Positions 10,899 through 20,490 of a DNA stretch of 64,000 nucleotides are shown in pieces; the first letter of the stretch is position 1; each line of letters opens with the position of its first letter. A program made the position numbers and the translations under genes. The notes under the pieces were generated by a model. The model was given only the letters and a program-made list of their open reading frames with translations, was not told where the DNA came from and searched no databases. Source of the stretch: Chlorops oryzae (lineage: Eukaryota; Arthropoda; Insecta; Diptera; Chloropidae); NCBI GenBank assembly GCA_020466095.1, contig CM035808.1, forward strand, positions 71,077,152 through 71,141,151, given 5' to 3'.

Positions 10899-11672
10899 AT
10901 GCCGTCTCCAAAGGATCATCGCTACCGCTGTCGCCTATGCTGCCTTCACCACCCACTGGCCCATTGCCCAGAATTTTTGCTTATGTCAATGGAAGTTCGG
11001 AAACGCACGGTCAACAAGTTTCGCTACTGCTCTAACTGTTTGGCGCATTCGCATCAACGCCAAGATTGCAAAAGCAAAGGCCGTTGTACTTTTTGCAACG
11101 AACAGCACCATTCTATGCTTCACGCAACGATCACTTCAAAGAAGCAATCGCGAGCAAGAACCTCGTCGACGACTTCCCTACCTGTGCAGGAGCTTATCAT
11201 CTTGATGCCGACTGCGCGTGTCAAAATTCAAACCAATCGTACCAACAAAATGGTCAGAGCGCTTATCGACCCTTGTAGCGAGAGAAGCCTCATTTCTAAG
11301 GAACTAGTCCGAACACTTCAGCTTCCAACTTGGATGTATGGCGAAAACGAAATGTGTTTGGCATCTCTCTGTCCACGCTTCCAATCTAATTGCGCGATTG
11401 ACCTGAACATGCAGCTGTGCACGGTTCGGTATACTACGCCGACTCAGACCGTCAAATGGAACCTACCCAGGCAATTTGATCACGTGCTAGTAGCGGACGA
11501 CACATTCCATGTTCGTGCCCCTTGTGAAATAACATTGGGAGGAGATGTCTACTACAAAATATTGCGCTCCGGTATTCTACCTAGGACCAGTGGCCTTCCA
11601 ATGGCCCAAAACTCGGTTTTTGGCTACTTGATGTCCGGGCCAGTATCGCCAACCAGGCTCTCTTCGCCTTAA
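10899..11672 (+). CDS. Stand-alone zinc-knuckle / DUF1758 protease-like protein beside the 3' LTR
   Basis: A 257-codon intact ORF with an ATG start. The N-terminal third has knuckle-like pairs (CRLCCLHHPLAHC, then CSNCLAHSHQRQDCKSKGRC, CNEQHHSMLH). The C-terminal part has the protease-like element MVRALIDPCSERSLISKELV and DVYYKILRSGILP, ending NSVFGYLMSGPVS. It therefore repeats the domain order already present at 6677-7756. Asp is retained but the D-S/T-G signature is D-P-C, so catalysis is doubtful. It ends 36 bp before the 3' LTR, the position where env or accessory ORFs sit. It may be the only protein of a non-autonomous LTR element, or an accessory ORF of the BEL element. Confidence 0.75.
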   Translation: MPSPKDHRYRCRLCCLHHPLAHCPEFLLMSMEVRKRTVNKFRYCSNCLAHSHQRQDCKSKGRCTFCNEQHHSMLHATITSKKQSRARTSSTTSLPVQELIILMPTARVKIQTNRTNKMVRALIDPCSERSLISKELVRTLQLPTWMYGENEMCLASLCPRFQSNCAIDLNMQLCTVRYTTPTQTVKWNLPRQFDHVLVADDTFHVRAPCEITLGGDVYYKILRSGILPRTSGLPMAQNSVFGYLMSGPVSPTRLSSP

Positions 11673-11679
11673 ACTTATT

Positions 11680-11695
11680 TTGCACCCTTGTGCAA
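11680..11695 (+). promoter_or_regulatory. Small hairpin upstream of the 3' LTR, possibly with the polypurine tract
   Basis: TTGCAC-CCTT-GTGCAA forms a 6 bp stem with a 4-base loop. It is followed by AGGGGCCCGGCCAA just before the LTR. The purine run is short, so its role as a polypurine tract is uncertain. Confidence 0.35.
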
Positions 11696-11708
11696 GGGGC
11701 CCGGCCAA

Positions 11709-12524
11709 TGTACACGCGGACTTCAGCCCTTGCGAACTCTTCATTAGGAGCCACGATGACTCCTTTTTCTACACGCGGAATTCATCCCTAGCGAACTTTC
11801 ATTAGGAGCCACGATTACTACTTTTTTATTTCAATAATGTGAAAGATGGCAGCACTGATCTTTTTCGTTTTTTTTTGACGAGTTCCGTTAACTCTAAGCT
11901 TCCGCCTCTTTTTTGTAACAAACTTCACGCGGTGAAGACGTATTTTTTCGTAGTCTATACTTCTCACGTTTGTATATATTATAACTTAGAAAAAAGGTTG
12001 AATTTGCCTATTTTTTTCATTTATTCTATCTCCGAAATATTCGGCATCGTAAAACTTGAATTTATATTTGCATTCCCGCGATTCTCCAAATAAAGATGAA
12101 ATTAAAAGAATCCAACGACTAGAGATTCTTCATTTGGAATTGGACTCAGATAATCGAAGTGAGTATCCACGGAAGTGATCGGCAGGAATTCTATTAATTC
12201 CTCGCTTTTCTCTTTTTCTATTTAATCGTATATATATATATACGACTCGATCGCGGCCCAAACATTGGCTGGTCCTTCGAGCCGGATCTATCGGCTCGAC
12301 CTAATAAGCTCATTTCTTCCGTACCTTCCGTGATCGCCCCGATCCATCGTCCGTGTGTTCATCCTATTCGATAAGTGGCCAATCTGCTAAGAAGACTAAA
12401 ATCAGCAGCAAGCTCGATCCGATTCAGAAGAAAGCAAGCCGTCGTGGTAACATAACCTAACTTAATCCTGCCCCCTTGTTGGATTGTTAAGGTGCGTACA
12501 ACTTTTAAACATTTTTACTCCCCA
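11709..12524 (+). repeat. LTR of a BEL/Pao-type element (3' copy)
   Basis: Partner of 1202-2015 with about 99 % identity. Differences include GACTTCAGCC for GACTGTAGCC, an extra T in a T run, and GCCCCGATCCATCG for GCCCGATCCAGCG. It is preceded by the intact knuckle/protease-like ORF and followed by AT-rich sequence. Low LTR divergence implies a recent insertion if the two LTRs belong together. Confidence 0.85.
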
Positions 12525-12537
12525 AAAATTTTTAAAA

Positions 12538-12562
12538 AAACTGGTCCTCTCTGGACCAGTTT
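12538..12562. repeat. Perfect 10 bp hairpin
   Basis: AAACTGGTCC and GGACCAGTTT flank a TCTCT loop, 13 bases after the 3' LTR. It could be a fold in a neighbouring element or a transcription terminator-like structure. No other evidence supports a function. Confidence 0.5.
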
Positions 12563-12780
12563 GGAACTAGACTCTAACTAGACTAGTTGTAATCGGTTTC
12601 TTGAACAAATTTTGACGCCAAAATTCGTAGCATTTTTCGCTTATTTTATATATAAATTTTCATCCAAATCGGACGCCATGAATTTTTCGGATTGTTTTGG
12701 TTTTTGGTCCATAACTCTCTAAACTTCCTCTAGCCTCCCCCCAAATTTTTGATGTAATGTCTTATAATTGTTCAATATAC
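12563..12780. other. Unassigned AT-rich spacer
   Basis: About 220 bp between the post-LTR hairpin and the probable end of the Transib relic. Nothing recognisable is present. Confidence 0.4.
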
Positions 12781-12788
12781 CACTGTGG
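12781..12788 (+). repeat. Candidate Transib terminus CACTGTGG
   Basis: An RSS-heptamer-like CACWRTG sequence placed immediately outside the transposase C-terminus. No matching far terminus with the flanking TATAC as a 5 bp duplication was found on the right side, so this is suggestive only. Confidence 0.35.
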
Positions 12789-13578
12789 AAAATATAAGCA
12801 CTATCAAAGAAGTATTTCTCTAGACACGCCACTGGTAATACTGAATGCAACAAGTCATTCATAGGACGCGCTTGTGATACAAATGGAAATTTCGAAAGTT
12901 TTTTTGCGCGTTTCCAAAAGTTCCTCTGACATCATACTAATCGGAAGCGCAAAACTATTTATAATGTCTGCCCCATGCATAAATTATTGTATATTGACAT
13001 CTACAGCATCTAAAGCATCTACATTTATCGCGTACCCACACGCCATTCACCGAAAAATATCTCCGAATCGTTTAATAATTGCTTCGCTGACACCAGTTAT
13101 GTCTGAAGCTGAAGCTCACTATAGAAAATATCGTCTAGCTGTACATATTGTTATTACTTGTGTTCCCGGTGCCAGCTGCCGATATATATACTACCAAAGA
13201 CATTTTTCCGTCAAATTCATTCTGAATATGCTGCTTTCTTTTATTGATGATATCTTAATCAAAGACTCGCACCTGCCACTTTTTAATTGAAAGTATATAC
13301 GATATGTGAATGATGCATTCAATTAAAGCATGGAGAGTTGAAAACCACAGTCCCATAAATGATCATTAAATACATTTTTTTAAATATAGCTTAGATCATT
13401 CACAAAATTAGGTGTGTACTTACACATTCCGCATGTTGGTGATATTGATGCAGCAATCGTTGTTAAATTTTTTCCATCAATCATTGTGAAGTCAAACTCG
13501 TGGAACACTGGGTGCTTGTATAAATTAGTTGGTGCTATAAGGGATATTTTTTTGTACATTTTAAATTTCATCACGCAC
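12781..13578 (-). pseudogene. Transib (RAG1-like) transposase, C-terminal half, decayed
   Basis: On the minus strand, and across several frames, successive family landmarks appear in the right order. HEFDFTMIDGKN with SPTCGMCKYTPNFVNDL (13.40-13.52 kb) is the second catalytic Asp region and its CxxC. FSTLHALIECIIHISYIL and IKKWQVR (about 13.25-13.35 kb) follow. FMHGADIINSFALPISMMSEE with ETRKKTF (about 12.90-12.96 kb) matches the SEE/E catalytic Glu region shared by Transib and RAG1. Stops and frameshifts break it many times. CACTGTGG at 12781 fits the CACWRTG end of Transib elements and lies just beyond the C-terminus. The other half is at 20491-20990, separated by a gypsy insertion. The enzyme would have cut and pasted its own element. 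Confidence 0.72.
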
Positions 13579-13583
13579 AGCAT
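13579..13583. repeat. Target-site duplication AGCAT (left copy)
   Basis: AGCAT here matches AGCAT at 20491-20495, directly outside the two gypsy LTRs. When one copy is removed, the Transib reading on each side joins sensibly, which confirms the insertion boundaries. Confidence 0.85.
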
Positions 13584-13708
13584 TATCATGTCAGGTATCT
13601 AGTCAAGACTGGTTTATTTAATATATGTAAAATGACTTACAAGCAATGCTCTTAGTGTACTAATATTTTATAACTTAACATACAGCCTCGACATGCATAT
13701 TTATAACA
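13584..13708 (-). repeat. 3' LTR of the Mag-type gypsy
   Basis: On the minus strand it begins TGTTATAAATATGC and ends ATACCTGACATGATA. It is 125 bp including the TGATA end, which is not canonical CA but is shared by both LTRs and sits flush with both the PBS and the TSD. Confidence 0.88.
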
Positions 13709-13733
13709 TCTTCCTTTTTTTTTAAATTCAATT
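13709..13733 (-). promoter_or_regulatory. Polypurine tract of the gypsy element
   Basis: On the minus strand the bases directly upstream of the 3' LTR read AAAAAAAAAGGAAGA, the expected primer site for plus-strand DNA synthesis. Confidence 0.7.
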
Positions 13734-13829
13734 TTTTTTTTTTAGTTTTAGCACTATTTATATCTTAACCTATACTTTTTTTTTTTTAATTCAAACAAAA
13801 AAAATTTTTTTTTTCTTTTAATTTTAGCA

Positions 13830-14628
13830 CTATTCATATCTTAACCTAGTTGGTGGCCTTACAGATCTACCTTTATTTGTTACATAAATTTCAGAGTCTA
13901 AATTTTTGTTTTTATTGACATTTGTTTTCTCTGCCATTCCATCATTATTTGCGATTTCATTTTCAAATTCATTATCATTTTGTTTAATACATTCATCATT
14001 CTTAATATTATCATCTGTTTGTTCTGGTCCATCTGATCTTTTCAAAAAATGTTGCCTATTTCTACGATATAATGCACCATCTACATCTTTAATAATAAAT
14101 GAATGCGGCGCCCCTAACTCATTCATGACTGTACCTGGAAACCACACCGAACTTGGTGACTTCTTAAACATTACATTTTCGCCTGTAGGAATTGGCTTTA
14201 ACTTCATTGTATTTTTGTTATAATTTTTTGACATTTTCTCTCGATATTCCTTCAGTTTCTTACTGTATTCTTCTTCATTTATATTTTTCGGGTTTAGGCT
14301 GTGTTTTAAACATGGAATCTTAGATCTAAACTGCTTTGACATAAGCAATTCTGCTGGACTCGGGAATGCTCCTTTTGGAGTGTTTCTATATTGCAGAAAA
14401 GCAATGTAAGGATCTTCCTTACTTTCCTTGCATTTTGTTAAGCATATTTTTAATGGTTTGAATTGATCTTTTAGCCAAACCATTTGACCTTGGTAGATAT
14501 GGACTAGATGTTTTATGTTCGATAGTCCATTCTTTACAGAATGACTGAAAGTAACTCGAAGAAAATGGTGGACCATTGTCAGAAATTAGATGTTTAGGAA
14601 TGCCATGACAAGCAAACACTGATTTCAT
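13830..14628 (-). pseudogene. Gypsy integrase core and C-terminal tail, broken
   Basis: The upstream frame (14419-14628) holds HGIPKHLISDNGPPFSS (second catalytic Asp) and SPYLPRSNGLAKRSIQ, where the catalytic Glu of the usual NG-ER motif is Lys. The frame then shifts near 14430 into a 248-codon frame (13830-14576) reading PYIAFLQYRNTPKGAFPSPA, ELLMSKQFRSKIP, a GENVMFKK / WFPGTVMNE chromodomain-less tail and RRNRQHFLKR, and ending in SVRPPTRLRYE. That is the ending typical of K02A2.6-like integrases. Confidence 0.85.
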
Positions 14629-14663
14629 CTTAGTTACAACATTTATTGCTGAATAACCAGAGC

Positions 14664-15385
14664 TTAATATGTTAGTTCCACCTCTATATACTTAGAATAA
14701 TAGTCAACCAAAAGTAAATAAGACTTGTTTTCAAATTCAAAAATATCACAACCAACCTGATACCACGGAATGGATTTATATTCATGAATAAAAAGCTCTT
14801 GTTTTGGATTAGCTTTCCTATGTTTCAGACAAATTTCGCAGTTACTAACCAAATTAAAAATATCATTATTCATGTGCAGCCAGTAAACCGATTTTTTTGC
14901 TAAATCCTGACACCGTTGAATCCCTTAGTGACCTTCATGCAAATTTTTCAATATTTTTGATCTTAGCGTTGTCGGTATGAGAATCTGTTCATTTTTTAGC
15001 AATATATTTTGTGTGAAATGTATGTCATCTTTTTCTTTGAAATAAGGCATAATTGCAATAGGAATTGATTTCTTATGTTTTGGTAATCCATTTTTAATAT
15101 AACCAACCAATGTTTTAAATAGTTCATCATTATTTGAGTGTTCTTCTATTTCGCGAATATCAAAATTAGCATAAAATTCTTTTAAAAGCATATCGCAATG
15201 TAAGGAAAGGTCATCTCCATTTCAATTGACGTTCTTTCAGGCAACGGAGCCCGAGACACAGTATCGGCTATATATAAATGTTTACCCGATTTGTAAGTGA
15301 CATCTAGATCGTAGCACTATAATCTAAGCATAAAGCGCTGTAATCTGGCAGGTGTTTTATTTAAAGCTTTATTAAATAAACTTAT
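14664..15385 (-). pseudogene. Gypsy RNase H end and integrase N-terminus, broken
   Basis: Contains pieces of the RNase H tail (near 15230-15385), a linker (14925-15191) with EEHSNNDELFKTLVGYIK, and the integrase H2C2 finger with the first DDE Asp (14664-14873: NLVSNCEICLKHRKAN, SIPWYQVGCDIFEF, YLLLVDYYSKYIEV). Stops occur at 15386, near 14925 and at 14664. Confidence 0.8.
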
Positions 15386-16500
15386 TTAGAGTTTATGATC
15401 AGTTTCGACGCAAATTTTTAGACCGTATATGTATTGATGAAACCTTGTGCATCCGAAAAGGATAGCGAAAAGCTCTTTCTCAATTTGAGCATAATTTGAT
15501 TGTGTACTTGTCAGTGATGCTGATGCGTATGCTGTAGGGTGTTTGTCATGCAAAATTACCGCTCCAACAGCTGATTTCGATGCATCAACGGAAAGGGTAA
15601 GAGGCTTTTTTGCGTCAAAATAAACTAAAACTGGAGCTTGAATCAATTCTTTTTTTAAATTTTCGAACTCAGTATCATGACTTTTTGTCCAATCCCAGGA
15701 AACATTTTTTTTAAGTAAATTTCTTAAGTGTTTTGTTTTTAGTGATAAATTCTCGATAAATGAACCTAAATAGTTCGTCATGCCAAGAAAACGTTGTAAA
15801 TCTTGTACCGTTGACGGCTTTGGCATTTTTAAAATACTTTGAATTTGTTCTTCATCTGGTCTCACACCATTTTTGTTGAAAATATGACCTATAAATTTTA
15901 ATTCATTGAGGCCCACTTTAGACTTGTCTTTGTTAAATTTAAGACCTACTTCTGATGCTCTTGACAAGACCTTTTCTAATATTTTATTGTGTTCTTGAAT
16001 TGTCGATGCATATATTAAAAAATCATCTATATAAATTATTAAATTTTCAATATCACCAAAAAGCTTTATCATTGCACCATGAAAAATTTCAGGTGCTGCG
16101 TTAATACCAAAAGGTAGACGCAGAAATCTGAAACGGCCGAAAGGAGTATTAAAGGTACATAGTTTAGATGATTGTTCATGCAATGGAATCATCCAGAAAC
16201 CCGATTTCGCATCAAGTGATGTGAAAAATCTTGCTCCGTTTAGTTTGGCTTTACAGTCGTCTACATTTGGAAAAGGGAAATGAGGTCGTAATATCGCTTT
16301 ATTTAAATTTCGAGGATCTAAACAAATACGTAAACTTCCATTTGATTTTTTAACCAAAACGATTGAGTTCACCCATTCTGTTGGTTCTTCAACTCGTTTA
16401 ATAACATTTAATTCCACCATTCTTTTTAGTTCTAATTTTAATTCATTTTGAAGGTTGAATGGTATTTTCCGAGGTGGATCTACTATTGGCGTAATATCCT
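15386..16500 (-). pseudogene. Gypsy reverse transcriptase plus start of RNase H
   Basis: A long open stretch, with coding sense continuing upstream of the first Met at 16420 to about 16500. RT boxes in order: EWVNSIVLVKKSNGSLRICL, FTSLDAKSGFWMIPL, CTFNTPFGRFRFLRLPFGI, and the catalytic LIIYIDDFLIY. LKFIGHIFNKNGVRP and FLGMTNYLGSFI follow, then RNase H motifs LTLSVDASKSAVGAV and YAQIEKELFAI. It ends in TAA right after VETDHKL, where an intact RNase H would continue. Confidence 0.92.
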
Positions 16501-16527
16501 CATTTATTTTGAATTTCCAAATTACCT

Positions 16528-16923
16528 TTAATTCACCGAGACCAGAAAATATATCAGAAAACGAATTAAGAATATCGTTAGTTGATATGAATTAATTTTG
16601 AAAGCTGGGAGAAGTTCTAAAGTTATTGCAGTTTCCAGACCAATCACGCTCTTACAATTCATATTTATAATATAAAATAAAGCACTATATTCTTTGTTTT
16701 GAAATGAAAATTTTAACTTAACTGTACCGACCAGAGGCAACCGTTCTCTACTGAAAGTCAAAATGTTAATATTTGATTTATTTATATTTTCAACTTCATT
16801 TAAATGTAAATGTTTTAATGAATTAAGTGACATTATATTTGCCTCTGCTCCAGTATCGACCTGAAACATATGTTTTTTGTTTTGAATGCCTAATTCTATA
16901 TTCCAGCTAATTTTTTTTTTCAT
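16528..16923 (-). pseudogene. Gypsy aspartic protease
   Basis: Contains KKHMFQVDTGAEANIMS, with the catalytic DTGA intact, then LPLVGTVKLKFSFQNKEYSALFYI, the usual beta-hairpin region. The 131-codon frame runs into stops before the RT frame, so protease and RT are no longer fused. Confidence 0.8.
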
Positions 16924-16997
16924 TTTATTTCGATACTCATCTATTTTATTGACAGAAATGCTGCTGTAGTTAACAGAATGCTGACTTGATTTCGATG

Positions 16998-18104
16998 CTA
17001 ACAGCGACTGATTTGAAGACAGCTGACGAAATGTTTCTGATGTTGTCTTTGTAGATTCATGTTGCCGATTATATGTTGATTAATGATTAAATGTTGCTGA
17101 CTATGACTTCTTATACTCATGCTGCGGGATACATGCTGCTGACATTGTGAACTCCTCTGCTGTATGTGCGTGCAATACTCCCACGAATAGATCTTCTTCT
17201 TGCTCTGTTGGTTGTTCCTCGCATTCGACGTTTTTTTTCGTATGACGTTTTCGATCCATTTGGTACAGTTGACTCTTTCTTTGCTTTTTTGCGCGAAAAA
17301 ACACATTTTGGCGAAGTGATTTTTGTTGTTGCAAATATAACAGCTCACGCCATAAGCGGGACACTTTTCGCGATGTACTTGTCCGCATTTAGTACATGTT
17401 GATTTGCTATAACTGTTTTCACGATCCGTTGTATTTTTTGATGACTGAAAGTTTTTTGTAGTATTTTTGCTTCTTCTTAAAGCACCAATTTGATCGCTGA
17501 GCTCTTCACTTTTTTCTTGTTGCAGCTGATTTACATTGCCTTTGGTGATGACCATATTACGGGCTATGTTGATTGCTTTGTCGAGCTTAATATTGTCTTC
17601 ATTTAGAAGCCTCTCTTTGATGAAAGACAAGGACGGAGATAGTCCACATATAAAGATGTCCTTGATAAGACCTTCTCGTAGCTGCCCGAATTCACAATTG
17701 TAACTTAAATTCTTCAATGTTGTGACGAATTCATCAAAATATTCCTCTCCTTGCGTTTTCGTCAAGAACTTATGTCTTTCCATGGACAAGTTGACTTTTG
17801 GTATAAAATAATCATTGAATTTACACAACAATTGTTCATAAGTTACTTTGTCAATGTCTTCATTAAAAGACGCAAAAATTTCTTGACACTCCGTTCCCAA
17901 ATGATGCAACAAAATAGCGACCTTTCGTTGGTTAGATTGTGTCTCCAAATTTGATGCTCTCATAAAAATTTTGAAATGCGTACTCCAATTCTTCCATGCA
18001 ACCGCCAAATTTGTTGATTTAAGGTTGAGCAGTGGTATCGTTGTTGCTAACTGCATAAAATTGTTGCACTCCATTTCGACTTTTTTTTCATCTTCGTTGC
18101 TCAT
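16998..18104 (-). CDS. Gypsy gag with CCHC knuckles
   Basis: 368 codons starting with ATG at 18104. The capsid-like part has VAWKNWSTHFKIFMRAS, ILLHHLGTECQEIFASF, and TYEQLLCKFNDYFIPKVN; two knuckle-like units follow (CTKCGQVHREKCPAYG, CYICNNKNHFAKMC). The C-terminus is Gln-rich and probably altered by a frameshift, as no protease follows in frame. It is the longest uninterrupted gag in the window. The pogo element sits in the leader upstream and does not break it. Confidence 0.88.
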   Translation of the reverse strand: MSNEDEKKVEMECNNFMQLATTIPLLNLKSTNLAVAWKNWSTHFKIFMRASNLETQSNQRKVAILLHHLGTECQEIFASFNEDIDKVTYEQLLCKFNDYFIPKVNLSMERHKFLTKTQGEEYFDEFVTTLKNLSYNCEFGQLREGLIKDIFICGLSPSLSFIKERLLNEDNIKLDKAINIARNMVITKGNVNQLQQEKSEELSDQIGALRRSKNTTKNFQSSKNTTDRENSYSKSTCTKCGQVHREKCPAYGVSCYICNNKNHFAKMCFFAQKSKERVNCTKWIENVIRKKTSNARNNQQSKKKIYSWEYCTHIQQRSSQCQQHVSRSMSIRSHSQQHLIINQHIIGNMNLQRQHQKHFVSCLQISRC

Positions 18105-18134
18105 ATTGTCTTTTTATTTTTATTTTTGGAAGGC

Positions 18135-18138
<4 letters not shown>

Positions 18139-18165
<27 letters not shown>
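18139..18165. repeat. Poly-T run in the gypsy leader
   Basis: About 27 consecutive T residues upstream of gag. Such runs are prone to length error in assemblies. Confidence 0.8.
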
Positions 18166-18166
<1 letters not shown>

Positions 18167-18213
18167 TGATTTATGTATATCTGTTTTATTTTATTTTCTA
18201 TTATTATTATATA

Positions 18214-20318
18214 CAGTCGAACTTCCGTATAGTGAACGTCTATACAATGAGGTTCTCTCTACTATGAAATAATTTAAAACGCACAGCTTTTTCATTCCAT
18301 TTTCAGTGTTTTTTGATCTCCTTATAATGAATTTCCATACAGTGAATTTTTCCGTACAATGAAAAAAATTTCCATCTGAAAATGAAACTCCCATGTATTT
18401 TTGTCTCCATATAATGAATTTTTCTAACAGTTTTCGGTTATGTATGTTCAACACTGTTTACCAAGAAAAAAAGTATAACATAAAAAGGGGACTCCCAATA
18501 ATTTCGCAATATGTAACAAAAAACAGAAGAAAACAAATTTAGGCAGCAGTCATTCGCGGATAGTCAACGAAGCGAAAATGACGCAAAGGAGTAGCATTTC
18601 TCTAGAAAAAAAGTAACAAATAATTAAAAAAGTTGAAGAAGGTGTAATAAAAAAACAAGATATTGCCAAACAATTTGGAATTCTTCCCAGCACTCTATCA
18701 AATATTCTAAAAAACAGAGCAGTTATTTTAAAAAGTGTAGAATAAGAACAATTAAGCAGTAAACGCAAAAGGCTTCGAGCCTGTCTTTTTGAGGATATAG
18801 ATGAAGCAATGATAAAATGGGTTACGGCCGCACGTGGTAGGAATCTTCTTATTTCGGGCCCATTAATTAAGCAAAAAGCTAAAGAGTTCGCTGATGCATT
18901 GGGACACAAAGAGTTTGATGCTCGCACAGGATGGCTAGACAAATTCAAAAAACGGCATGGCGTTGTTCAAAAATCTTTATGTGGAGAAAGCGCTGATGTC
19001 AATATACAGGATCGAGATGAGTGGGTAAAGAACTTTTTGCCAAAATTGATTGAAAAATACAATCCAAGTGATATATTGAATGCCGATGAGACTGGAGTGT
19101 TTTTCAAATGTTTACCAAATAAAACCCTGACATTTAAAAATGAGAAATGCTTTGGTGGGAAACAGAGTAAAGAAAGAATAACAGTCCTGGTAGGAAGCAA
19201 TATGACTGGGCTGGAGAAGCTTCAGTTGCTTGTTAAAGGAAAGGCCAAAAATCCCAGATGCTTCAAAGGAGTAAAAACTCTTGATGTTTATTACGAGTCT
19301 TATAAAAAAGCATGGATGACAAGTGAAATTTTTACGAAGTGGCTTTTAAAGCTTGATAAAAAATTCGCTTCTGAGAAAAGGAAGGTTTTGCTTTTTGTGG
19401 ACAATTGCTCTGCGCATCCTAAGGATGTTAAGGAACGATTACAAAATATTGAACTTGTCTATTTCCCTCCCAATATGACATCGTCACTTCAACCAATGGA
19501 CCAGGGCATTATCCAAAACATTAAACAGCTTTACAGAAAACGGATTTTGACGCATATATTGACACAAATGGAGGAAAACAATGCTGCTAAAGTCATAGAT
19601 TTGCTTCATGCCGTTAGAAATTTAAGCGCAGTATGGAAGGTCTATGTTAAGCCCGAAACAATTGCGAACTGTTTTAGAAAGGCAGGGTTTTCGAAAGATG
19701 GCATGCAAACTACGGATTGGGATGAAGAGGACTTTCTTCCAATATCCGATTTAATTGCTCTACGGGCTTCATTTAAAAGAGTATCAAACATTGATGCATC
19801 GTTTGAAGACTACGTCAATGTTGATGTTCATGTGCAGACCATGGAAAGCCCATCCGATGAAGATTTCCTCAGCAGTGTTTTACAAAATCGTGGAGTGCAG
19901 GTTATCTCAGGTGATAACAATTCCTTTGTCATACAAACATATGTCAATCATTTTTTTAAATTAAACTGATGTAATTTATATCCATATTTACAGATTCCGA
20001 TAACGATGATCAAGACTTGGCCAGTGATGAAATTAGGGACGCAAAGGTGTTACCTATAGTAGGACAGGTAAGCTCATCAATTGACGTACTTCGGACATAT
20101 GTGGAGATGAAAAGTAACATACCGACTAATGTACTTGAATCCCTTTCTGTAATTGAAGGTTTTGTCGAGGACGAAAAATGGAAAAATGTAGTCCAAACAA
20201 AAATATCTGATTATTTTAAATAAAAGTGAAATATATTATAGTTTCTGTAAAATGAAGTTTCTATATAATGAAGTGATTTTCTGGTCCCGTGCGACTTCAT
20301 TATAAGGAAGTTCGACTG
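18214..20318 (+). mobile_element. pogo/Tigger-type DNA transposon nested in the gypsy leader
   Basis: 2105 bp with TIRs starting CAGTCGAACTTCC (left) and ending GGAAGTTCGACTG (right), flanked by TA at 18212-18213 and 20319-20320. Short ATAATGAA/ACAATGAA words recur just inside both ends, as in pogo-like elements. It encodes a DDE transposase with two early stops, so it is non-functional unless initiation is internal. Confidence 0.93.
18578..20223 (+). pseudogene. pogo/Tigger transposase (CENP-B-type HTH plus DDE), two stops, probable 3' intron
   Basis: ATG at 18578 begins a psq/HTH region (IKKQDIAKQFGILPSTLSNI). In-frame TAA codons lie at 18614-18616 and 18743-18745. From about 18750 the frame is open: HTH_CENPB (FDARTGWLDKFKKRHGV), then DDE residues in DILNADETGVFF, LLFVDNCSAHPK and SLQPMDQGIIQNIK. 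A likely intron spans 19911-19993 (GTGATAAC...TTTACAG, 83 nt, phase 1). Its removal continues the frame into 19994-20223, an acidic DSDNDDQDLASDE tail ending at a TAA. Without splicing, the protein would end at 19969. Confidence 0.88.
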
Positions 20319-20353
20319 TATTTTTTTTTTCGACAAAATTCGCGCACTACACA

Positions 20354-20365
20354 CACTTGACACCA
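20354..20365 (-). promoter_or_regulatory. Primer-binding site of the gypsy element
   Basis: On the minus strand TGGTGTCAAGTG directly follows the 5' LTR end (TGATA). TGGTGTCA-type sites pair with tRNA-Leu-like 3' ends. The flush position supports the 125 bp LTR length. Confidence 0.75.
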
Positions 20366-20490
20366 TATCATGTCAGGTATCTAGTCAAGACTGGTTTATT
20401 TAATATATGTAAAATGACTTACAAGCAATGCTCTTAGTGTACTAATATTTTATAACTTAACCTACAGTCTCGACATGCATATATATAACA
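20366..20490 (-). repeat. 5' LTR of the Mag-type gypsy
   Basis: Differs from 13584-13708 at three positions (CCTACAG for CATACAG, GTCTCG for GCCTCG, ATATATA for ATTTATA). Followed on the plus strand by the AGCAT duplication at 20491-20495. Confidence 0.88.

Larger units (their letters stand above)
13584..20490 (-). mobile_element. Mag-type Ty3/gypsy retrotransposon, nested insertion
   Basis: A 6.9 kb insertion on the minus strand, itself containing a 2.1 kb pogo element at 18214-20318. It has short LTRs (125 bp), a PBS adjacent to the 5' LTR, a purine tract before the 3' LTR, and the order gag, protease, RT, RNase H, integrase. Very short LTRs and the CPAYGVSCYICNNKNHF-type knuckle fit the Mag lineage. 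LTRs differ at three of 125 positions. Frameshifts and stops make it inactive. Confidence 0.9.

Noticed and set aside
12874..13290. 138-codon open frame on the plus strand
   Set aside because: It lies opposite the Transib C-terminal relic, which explains the sequence better; the plus-strand protein has no family character.
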